Source: DATFNV01 sp035266225 | GTDB taxonomy: Bacteria > Planctomycetota > Planctomycetia > Gemmatales > Gemmataceae | Direction: 5' to 3' | NCBI GenBank assembly: GCA_035266225.1 | Contig: DATFNV010000261.1 | Span: forward strand, 1 to 5,898 | DNA: 5,898 bases | In this document: in pieces, positions 1 to 5,063 of the stretch | How the letters are laid out: each line of letters starts with the position of its first letter | How positions within the stretch are numbered: the first letter of the stretch is position 1 | Program-made: the position numbers and the translations under genes | Notes under the pieces: model-generated | Databases searched by the model: none | Told to the model about the DNA's origin: nothing | The model's input: only the letters and a program-made list of their open reading frames with translations

Positions 1-125
1 ACCTTCTCCTTCAATTCGGCGGGGGTTGGCTTGTCGGCGGAGTGGCTGGGCCGGGCGAGAAACGGCAGGAGCATGAGCGTTCCCAGCAGGGGGAGCAGAA
101 AGGCAAGTGCGGAACGCGGTCGCAT
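1..125 (-). CDS. N-terminal fragment of an exported protein of unknown function (runs off the left edge)
   Basis: Only the first 41 complete codons are in the window. The ATG (complement of 123-125) follows GGAGG (complement of 134-138) at an 8-base spacing, a strong ribosome binding site that fixes the start. The peptide begins MRPRSALAFLLPLLG. It has a basic n-region (R2, R4), a hydrophobic core over about residues 6-24 rich in Leu, Phe and Ala, and a probable signal peptidase I site after the SHSA motif near residue 30. It then becomes hydrophilic (DKPTPAELKEK). It is therefore very likely secreted or periplasmic. Nothing in the visible part identifies a family. A terminator-like hairpin and a candidate promoter separate it from the DUF4139 cluster, so I read it as a separate transcription unit on the same strand. 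It could instead be distally co-transcribed if the hairpin leaks. Confidence 0.75.
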   Translation of the reverse strand, partial: MRPRSALAFLLPLLGTLMLLPFLARPSHSADKPTPAELKEK

Positions 126-166
126 GGCGGAATCCTCCGGAAGACGAGGTACACACGGCTTACCCG

Positions 167-195
167 ATCTTACGCGGAGCGAGGGACGTTCGCAA
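167..195 (-). promoter_or_regulatory. Candidate sigma-70-type promoter for the exported-protein gene at the left edge
   Basis: On the minus strand TTGCGA (complement of 190-195, 4 of 6 matches to TTGACA) is separated by exactly 17 bases from TAAGAT (complement of 167-172, 4 of 6 matches to TATAAT). Initiation would fall near 160 and give a leader of roughly 35 bases containing the GGAGG ribosome binding site. It lies just downstream of the G+C-rich hairpin at 206-249, the expected order of terminator then promoter. Partial matches of this quality arise by chance, so this is a proposal. Confidence 0.35.
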
Positions 196-205
196 GAAAG
201 ACGAG

Positions 206-249
206 CCCCGGGGCGGGCGCGGCTGATCGGCCGGCGCCCGCGCCCGGGG
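206..249 (-). terminator. G+C-rich stem-loop, probable terminator of the DUF4139 cluster
   Basis: Arms 206-220 and 234-249 are complementary over about 15 bp with one small asymmetry (CCCCGGG then CGGGCGC on the left arm), enclosing a 13-base loop. On the minus strand the stem is followed by CTCGTCTTTCTT, moderately T-rich for this G+C-rich DNA but not a continuous T-run. It lies after the stop codon of the last DUF4139 gene and its palindrome, and before the promoter and start of the next gene. An intrinsic terminator is the simplest reading. A Rho-assisted pause site or a chance G+C inverted repeat is possible. Confidence 0.45.
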
Positions 250-313
250 TGCGCGACTTGTGTTGGGACGTGGACGCCGTTGTCGCGGCGAGGAGTCAAG
301 CGGTCGCGCCAAA

Positions 314-391
314 GCCGCTTGCGGTTTAGCGTTCGCGCGATTTATCGTTTCGCGAAACGATAAATCGCGCGAACGCTAAGCCGCAAGCGGC
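314..391. repeat. 78-bp near-perfect palindrome (REP-like or terminator hairpin)
   Basis: Two 39-base arms (314-352 and 353-391) are inverted copies with no spacer. The only mismatch pairs T325 with G380, which would be a G-U wobble in plus-strand RNA. The centre is TTTCGCGAAA. The outer ends of each arm are themselves small inverted repeats (GCCGC/GCGGC, visible at 380-391), so the element can fold as one long hairpin or as nested hairpins. It begins 5 bases after the stop codon of the 397-1896 gene. No real T-tract follows on the minus strand, so it is not a textbook intrinsic terminator. The inner 28 bp (339-366) recur exactly at 1914-1941. Plausible roles are a dispersed REP-type element, an RNA 3'-end stabiliser or a bidirectional termination structure. 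Confidence 0.85.
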
Positions 392-396
392 CCAAC

Positions 397-1896
397 TCAC
401 CACCGGTAATGCACCGTGTACGTCACCGTGACCTCCTTGTCGGGCTCGACCTTCATCGGGAACACGACCGTCCGCACGTCGAGCTTCTCGAAGTCGTGCG
501 ACTTGGCCGTCACGTCCCAGTCGGCACTGCGGTACATCTTCTCCAGCACCTTGACCGTGACGGCCTCCTTCTTGTGGTTGCGCACCTTGATCTCGAACGA
601 CTCCGTGAATTCGTGGTCGTTGATCTTCTGGAAGGCGGTTTGCTTGCGCTCGCCGACGACGTCGAAGGCGTCGCCGATGTACAGGGCCAGGCGCTCGTCG
701 CGGGCGGTGTGGTCGATGGCGTCCTCGCCGATGAATTCCAGGGCGCCGTCGGCGTCCTTCTTGTACGCCCGGCACTTGCCCTTGGGCAAGGCGATGCCCA
801 GGTGCTTGTCGGCGCGGTTCTCGATCTCGACGATCACGTTGACCTTCTTGTTCGACTCGCGGCCGTAACCCGGGTCGAAATAGTAGCCGTAGCGATACCA
901 GGTCAGCTTGGCGCCGTCGTAGAGGTATGTCTTGGTGACCGGCACGCTGGCCGCCTTGATCAGCTCCACCTGCTTGACCTGGTTGTTGCCGACGGTCGTC
1001 GGCTCGGGCAGGGTGTACACGCGGTAGTCGCCGAAGGCCCGGCTGGGGTCGTTGCCGATGCGGTTGCTCGGCGCCTGCGTCTCCACCAGCTTGTAGTAGG
1101 ACGGCCCGTAACCGTAGGGCATGTGTTCGTAGTCGGGCTTGGGGTCGCCGGCCAGGAGCTTGACGCGGGCCTTGTCGAAGGCGGTGCCGGTGCTGTTCTC
1201 GACCGTCACCCAGCCGGAGACGTCGGCCTGCGTGTCGCCCTCGTTGAGGACGACGTTGTAGTCGGCCCGCCAGCGGATGCTGTTGGCGATGTAGGAGACC
1301 TCGACGACGTGCTTGCCGGGCTTCTTCGCCTCGACCTCCCAGACGAGGGTGGGGCGCGTGAGCAGGCCGTCGGGCAGCTGCGGAAAGGCGATGCGCTTGA
1401 TGTTGTCGCCGCGCTCGACCATGAAGATCGGCCCCTTCTCGCGGTCCTCGGCGATGACCAGGCGCTGGGGGTCGAAGCTGAGGAGCGTCCCCTCGTAGCT
1501 CTTGCCGTCCTTGGTGTGGGCGGTGATCTTCTGGTCGATGTACTTTTGCAGGAGCTTGTCGGCGCTAACCAGGTCGAACTCGTAGTTCTGCTCGGTCACC
1601 TGGGCGGACGGGTCGGTGAGGGAGCGGAAATGGACGCTGGTCGGGTCGAGGGTGGCGGCCACGTCGCGGAACTGGATCACGTTGACGCCCGCCTTGAAGA
1701 CGTCGGGCAGCTCGCGCCGGTCCTTGACGAGGGCGTAATTGTCGTTGTAGATGGTCAGGTGGACGCCGGGCTTGTCGTCGGGCCGCGGCTTGTCGTCGGG
1801 CGGGGCGGCCGGCTTCTCCGGGGCGGCGAGGCCGGTGCCCACGGCGACCAGCGCCGCCGCGGCGAGGAGCAGGGCGAGGGAGCGATAGCGCTTCAT
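397..1896 (-). CDS. Secreted DUF4139-domain protein (third paralogue)
   Basis: This 499-residue protein starts at an ATG 9 bases after AAGGA (complement of 1906-1910). Residues 1-24 are a signal peptide (MKRYR, an Ala/Leu core, cleavage near GLA-APEK). A Pro/Asp/Lys linker (about 25-44) carries a duplicated PDDKP unit. Residues 45-499 are a full-length DUF4139-type region, as in the MuiA-like protein families: LTIYNDNYALVKDRR (47-61), FRDVAATLDPTSV (76-88), QNYEFDLVSADKLL (103-116), PTLVWEV (182-188), GWVTVENSTGT (228-238), KLLAGD (246-251), AIDHTARDE (393-401) and FEIKVRNHKKEAV (434-446). The biochemical role of this domain is not established. Two Tyr/Gly-rich patches (about 258-269 and 324-345) are absent from its two neighbours. 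It is more like the 1955-3373 protein than the anchored paralogue. The 58-base gap to the gene before it makes co-transcription likely, but the palindrome there could modulate it. It is probably a soluble exported partner or decoy of the anchored paralogue; that role is inferred. Confidence 0.9.
   Translation of the reverse strand: MKRYRSLALLLAAAALVAVGTGLAAPEKPAAPPDDKPRPDDKPGVHLTIYNDNYALVKDRRELPDVFKAGVNVIQFRDVAATLDPTSVHFRSLTDPSAQVTEQNYEFDLVSADKLLQKYIDQKITAHTKDGKSYEGTLLSFDPQRLVIAEDREKGPIFMVERGDNIKRIAFPQLPDGLLTRPTLVWEVEAKKPGKHVVEVSYIANSIRWRADYNVVLNEGDTQADVSGWVTVENSTGTAFDKARVKLLAGDPKPDYEHMPYGYGPSYYKLVETQAPSNRIGNDPSRAFGDYRVYTLPEPTTVGNNQVKQVELIKAASVPVTKTYLYDGAKLTWYRYGYYFDPGYGRESNKKVNVIVEIENRADKHLGIALPKGKCRAYKKDADGALEFIGEDAIDHTARDERLALYIGDAFDVVGERKQTAFQKINDHEFTESFEIKVRNHKKEAVTVKVLEKMYRSADWDVTAKSHDFEKLDVRTVVFPMKVEPDKEVTVTYTVHYRW
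1769..1800. repeat. Short in-frame tandem duplication in the linker of the third DUF4139 gene
   Basis: A 14-base unit (GGCTTGTCGTCGGG on the plus strand) occurs at 1769-1782 and 1787-1800, a period of 18 bases. On the coding strand it encodes PDDKPR followed by PDDKPG, just after the signal peptide and before the DUF4139 domain. The spacing keeps the frame, so it looks like a linker expansion by slippage. Confidence 0.7.
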
Positions 1897-1913
1897 GGGA
1901 AGGGGTCCTTTCA

Positions 1914-1941
1914 GATTTATCGTTTCGCGAAACGATAAATC
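1914..1941. repeat. Perfect 28-bp palindrome between the second and third DUF4139 genes
   Basis: This is a spacer-free perfect inverted repeat centred on TTTCGCGAAA. It is identical to the core (339-366) of the 78-bp palindrome. Identity continues 3 more bases on the right side (31 bases in all, 1914-1944 and 339-369) and then stops. It starts 13 bases after the TAA of the 1955-3373 gene and ends just before the ribosome binding site of the 397-1896 gene. In RNA it would form a hairpin without a following U-tract, so read-through is expected. It could act as a processing or stability element between cistrons, as an operator-like dyad in DNA, or be a minimal copy of a dispersed repeat. Confidence 0.85.
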
Positions 1942-1954
1942 GCGTCAGCGATTA

Positions 1955-3373
1955 TTACCACTGATACCGGATCGAGTACGTCACCGTCGCCTCGGAGTTC
2001 GCCTTCAGTTCGACGGTGTAAACCAGCGTGTTCACGTCGCGGACGACGTGCGTCCGGCTTTCCTTGAGCATGGTCCAGTTGGCAGAGCTGCCGTTGATCG
2101 CCTCGCCCACCTCGATCTTGACCGCCTCGGGCTTGTGGTTGCGCAGCTTGATTTCCCAGTCCTGTTCGTTCCAGTTGGGGCCGTTGCGCTGGGCGAGTTG
2201 CTTGCGCTCGCCGGCCAGGTCGAAGGCGTAGCCGAGGCGGACGTTCAGCGTTTCGTCCTTCGGCGTGTGGTCGATGGCGTCGGTGCCGGCCAGTTCCAGT
2301 TCGCCGTCGGCGTCGCGCTGGAAGACGCGCACCGGCCCCTTCGGCAGCGGAATGCCGAGCCCCTTGGCGACCTCTTCCGCGTTCTTGAAGCGGAGGACGA
2401 CGGCCACCTTCGCCTCGCCGGGGCGCAGCTCGTAGCGGCGCTCGACGGGGACGTTGGCCACGTCGAGCAGCTCGATCTGCTTCGTCTCGGCACTCTTGAG
2501 CGTCGCCGGCCGCCCCAGCTCGTAGAGGTGGTAGTCGGCGAAGGACTTCTCGATGAAGGCGGGCTTCTCTTTAGCGTCCTTCTCCCGATCGTCGATGACA
2601 TCTATTCCGGCGCGTCTCCCCTCTTCGATCAGGTTCACGTCGCCGGCCAGGAGCTTCACCTGGGCGTCCTTGAAGGTGGTGCCGGTGTTGTTCGTCACTG
2701 TTACCCAGCCGCCGAGGTCCATCTTGTCGCCGGCCTGGTTGACGCGCGCCCGGTAGTCCACGCGCCAGCTCATGGCGCGCGCCCGGTAGGCCACCTTGAC
2801 CAACTCCTTGCCGTCCTTCTTCGCGTCGAGCTGCCAGACCAGCGTGGGGCGCGTCAGCAAGCCGCCCGGCAGGGCCGAGAAGCGCACGTCCTTGACGTTG
2901 CCCGCGCGCGGCAGCAGATCGATGCCTTTCGCGGTCTTCAGCACCAACTGATTGGGGTCGAAGCTGAGGAGGGTGCCGTTGAGGACTTCGCCGTCCTGCG
3001 TCACGATGCCGATGTCGCGGTCGATGTACCTGTCGAGCAGCTTGTCGGCGCTGACGAGGTCGAACTCGTAGTTCTGCTCCACGACGCGAGCCAGGTCGGG
3101 CTGCCGCAGCGGCGAGAACTGGACGGTGTCCGGCTCGATGGTGGCGGCCACGTCGCGGAAGCGCACCAGGGAGCGCCCCTGTTTGAGGTCCATGAAGCGC
3201 CGTTCCTTGACGACGACGAAGTTCTGGTTGTAGACGGTCAGGCTGACGCCCTCGCCGCGCTCGGCCTCGGCGACGACGGGCAGCGGTTTGTCGGTGGGTT
3301 TCTTCGGGGGGTCGGCCGCCAGGGCCAGGCCGGCGAGGCCCAACCCGACACCGACGATGAGCCATCGGTTCAT
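1955..3373 (-). CDS. Secreted DUF4139-domain protein (second paralogue)
   Basis: This 472-residue protein starts at the ATG at 3371-3373, seven bases after AGGAG (complement of 3381-3385). The frame is open well upstream, but that extension overlaps the preceding gene in another frame and is Arg/Pro-rich, so this ATG is preferred. It immediately yields a clean signal peptide, MNRWLIVGVGLGLAGLALA, cleaved near residue 19-20. The mature part is a DUF4139-type region: LTVYNQNFVVVKERR (45-59), FRDVAATIEPDTV (72-84), QNYEFDLVSADKLL (100-113), RPTLVWQL (175-182), GGWVTVTNNTGTTF (221-234), KLLAGDVN (240-247), FADYHLYEL (278-286), PLPKGPVRVF (342-351), AIDHTPKDE (366-374), WEIKLRNHK (406-414) and C-terminal YSIRYQW. 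No cysteine was noticed. The ATGA overlap with the upstream stop implies translational coupling and co-expression with the putative anti-sigma factor. Domain identity is firm; a role as soluble modulator or co-sensor of the anchored paralogue is inferred. Confidence 0.92.
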   Translation of the reverse strand: MNRWLIVGVGLGLAGLALAADPPKKPTDKPLPVVAEAERGEGVSLTVYNQNFVVVKERRFMDLKQGRSLVRFRDVAATIEPDTVQFSPLRQPDLARVVEQNYEFDLVSADKLLDRYIDRDIGIVTQDGEVLNGTLLSFDPNQLVLKTAKGIDLLPRAGNVKDVRFSALPGGLLTRPTLVWQLDAKKDGKELVKVAYRARAMSWRVDYRARVNQAGDKMDLGGWVTVTNNTGTTFKDAQVKLLAGDVNLIEEGRRAGIDVIDDREKDAKEKPAFIEKSFADYHLYELGRPATLKSAETKQIELLDVANVPVERRYELRPGEAKVAVVLRFKNAEEVAKGLGIPLPKGPVRVFQRDADGELELAGTDAIDHTPKDETLNVRLGYAFDLAGERKQLAQRNGPNWNEQDWEIKLRNHKPEAVKIEVGEAINGSSANWTMLKESRTHVVRDVNTLVYTVELKANSEATVTYSIRYQW

Positions 3374-5061
3374 GGGATTGCTCCTGGGATTTCCGGCTTG
3401 CCTTCGATCGTGTAGCGGATGACTTGCTGGGCGTTGGCTCGCAGCGGGAAGTCGAAGTGGGCCGTCGTTGCGTCGTGCATCACGAAGGGAAGCGAACTCT
3501 CGGCCACCTTCTGGCCCAGCTGGATGCGACCGACCGCCCGGACCTGGACGTCCGTTGTTTTGTGGTTGCGCAGGCGCATCTCGAAGTGCGTCGGATCGAC
3601 TTGCTTGAATTCGCCGACCACGTCGAAGGCGTGCCCGTGGCGCAGCGTCAACTCCTCCTTGACCGGGGTGTGGTCGATCTCGGTGTGCCCGGTCACGGCC
3701 GCTTCGCCGTCGGCGTCGATCTCCTCGAAGGTGATGCGCCCCTTCGGCAAGGGCACGCCGAGGTGATTCTCCTTCTCGTTCCGGGCGACCAGCTCCACGG
3801 CGAGGTTTTGGCTGCCGTCGCGGTACGGGTCGAAGACGTACCGCCGTTGGGCCTTCACGCCGGTCTGCCCAAGCAGCTTCAGCTGCTTCGTCTCCTGGTC
3901 GCGCACGGTGGTCGGGGCCGTCAGGGTGTACAGGTGGTACTCGAAGAACGACTTCTCGACCAACTCCTTCGGCACGCCGCCGCCCCTTCCCCCCCAAGGG
4001 CCAGAACTCGGGAGGGCGTGGCCCCATGCCTGCGGGAGGAGCGGCGCCCAGGGGTCGCGGACGCGGTTGACGTCGCCGGCGATCAGCTTCAAGCCCGCCT
4101 TCTCGTAGGTCGTCCCGCTCTCGTTGTTGAGCGTCACCCAGCCGGTCAGGTCGAGCAGGTCGGGTTGGCCCGCCACCCCCGGCGTCACGAGGGCGACGTA
4201 ATCGGCGCTCCACTTGACGAAGCCGCACAGGTAGCTGACCGTCGTGTCGTGCTGGCCGGGCTTGTCGGCATGCAGTTTCCACACCAGCGTCGGCTTGACG
4301 AGCAGGTCGGCGGGCACCTCCTTCAGCCGGATCGCTTGCAGGGTGCGCCGCGGCAGCACCTGCGTCTCGCGCGGCTTCTGCCGCGCGGGATCGGGCGGGG
4401 CCGAGGCCAGGACGACGTTCTCCGGGTCGTGCGCCGTCAGGTAGCCGGTCGTCTCGCGACCGTCGCGGCCGACGCAGGTGATTTCCTTGTCGATGTAGCG
4501 GTGCAGCAGGGCGTCAGCGTTAACCAGGTCGTACTCGAAGTTCTGCTCGATCACCTGTGTGCCGACGGGGTCGGTGGTGCTGACGAAGCGCACGCTGGTC
4601 GGGTCGATGGTGGCGGCCACGTCGCTGAAGCGGACGACGTTGTCGCCTTTCTGGAGATTGAGGATGAGGCGATGGTCCTTGACCAGCGCCTGGCCGGTGC
4701 GGCGCGGCGTGAGGGGGGCGCCGCCGACGGTGAACGGGCCGAGGCGCAGCAGCGGCATGTACAGCGTGGCCTCGTCCTGGTCGGCGGCGCCGAGGACGGT
4801 CAGGTCCACGTCGAGGCGCTTGACCTCGATGGGGGGCGAATCGGCCTGGACCGGCGGCGTGAAGCGCCAGAGGGCGAGGAAGACCACGGCGGCGGCTGCC
4901 GCGGCGGCGGGCGGGGCGAGCCACCAGAGGCGGCGGCGACGGCGCTGCTGCGGCGTTTGCGCCAGGCGCTGGGGCAAGTGGTCCCAGGCGGGGTCGGCCG
5001 GCTGGGTGGAGCGGCCGGCGGCGTCGAGCAGCGGCTCCAGCGGGTCGGGTTCGGGGGTCAC
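3370..5061 (-). CDS. Membrane-anchored DUF4139-domain protein, putative anti-sigma factor
   Basis: This 563-residue protein starts at a GTG 7 bases after GGAGG, two bases past the stop of the sigma-factor gene. Residues 1-44 are a cytosolic segment (DPLEPLLDAAGR, AWDHLPQRLAQ, then a run of Arg at 40-44). Residues about 45-67 form one Ala-rich transmembrane helix flanked by Trp, with Arg on the inner side, giving an N-in/C-out topology. Residues about 80-563 are an exported DUF4139-type domain: RFSDVAATIDPTSV (144-157), IEQNFEYDLVNADALL (171-186), KPTLVWKL (256-263), GWVTLNNESGTTY (307-319), KLIAGDVN (325-332), EYHLYTL (374-380), EIDHTPVKEE (461-470) and FEMRLRNHK (493-501). The paralogues have signal peptides where this one has an anchor. 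The N-terminal segment has no His/Cys zinc motif, so it is not a zinc-binding anti-sigma domain. Position after an ECF sigma gene plus this topology make an anti-sigma role likely but unproven. Oddities are a Pro/Trp/Gly-rich insert (about 336-363) over a C7 tract, and two cysteines (C196, C279) in the exported part. Confidence 0.9.
   Translation of the reverse strand: MTPEPDPLEPLLDAAGRSTQPADPAWDHLPQRLAQTPQQRRRRRLWWLAPPAAAAAAAVVFLALWRFTPPVQADSPPIEVKRLDVDLTVLGAADQDEATLYMPLLRLGPFTVGGAPLTPRRTGQALVKDHRLILNLQKGDNVVRFSDVAATIDPTSVRFVSTTDPVGTQVIEQNFEYDLVNADALLHRYIDKEITCVGRDGRETTGYLTAHDPENVVLASAPPDPARQKPRETQVLPRRTLQAIRLKEVPADLLVKPTLVWKLHADKPGQHDTTVSYLCGFVKWSADYVALVTPGVAGQPDLLDLTGWVTLNNESGTTYEKAGLKLIAGDVNRVRDPWAPLLPQAWGHALPSSGPWGGRGGGVPKELVEKSFFEYHLYTLTAPTTVRDQETKQLKLLGQTGVKAQRRYVFDPYRDGSQNLAVELVARNEKENHLGVPLPKGRITFEEIDADGEAAVTGHTEIDHTPVKEELTLRHGHAFDVVGEFKQVDPTHFEMRLRNHKTTDVQVRAVGRIQLGQKVAESSLPFVMHDATTAHFDFPLRANAQQVIRYTIEGKPEIPGAIP
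3381..3385 (-). promoter_or_regulatory. Ribosome binding site AGGAG of the second DUF4139 gene, inside the preceding gene
   Basis: AGGAG lies 7 bases before the ATG at 3371-3373 and within the last codons of the upstream gene (encoding PGA near its C-terminus). It supports choosing this start over the long in-frame upstream extension. With the ATGA stop/start overlap it indicates coupled translation. Confidence 0.75.
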
Positions 5062-5063
5062 GG

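Noticed and set aside
31..363. Plus-strand small frames at 31-363 and 42-329
   Set aside because: They run antisense through the signal-peptide gene, the terminator hairpin and the palindrome; the first ends only inside the palindrome. Their composition is Arg/Gly-rich noise.
314..391. Palindrome as inverted-repeat ends of an insertion sequence
   Set aside because: The arms are contiguous with no gene between them, the second copy shares only the core, and there is no transposase gene or visible target-site duplication in the window.
409..1938. Plus-strand open frame of about 509 codons antisense to the third DUF4139 gene, with similar long plus-strand frames at 1895-3415 and 3424-5109
   Set aside because: Their translations are low-complexity Val/Leu/Gly/Arg/Asp-rich shadows with no recognisable family, and each exactly mirrors a minus-strand gene with clear DUF4139 motifs. 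High G+C codon bias routinely keeps the opposite frame open.
314..1944. The two palindrome cores as CRISPR repeats
   Set aside because: Only two copies about 1.55 kb apart, with a complete gene between them, no regular spacers and no cas genes.
3374..4282. Upstream in-frame extension of the second DUF4139 gene (a 775-residue reading)
   Set aside because: The extension overlaps the anchored paralogue in another frame, is Arg/Pro-rich without motifs, and bypasses an ATG with a good ribosome binding site and a perfect signal peptide.
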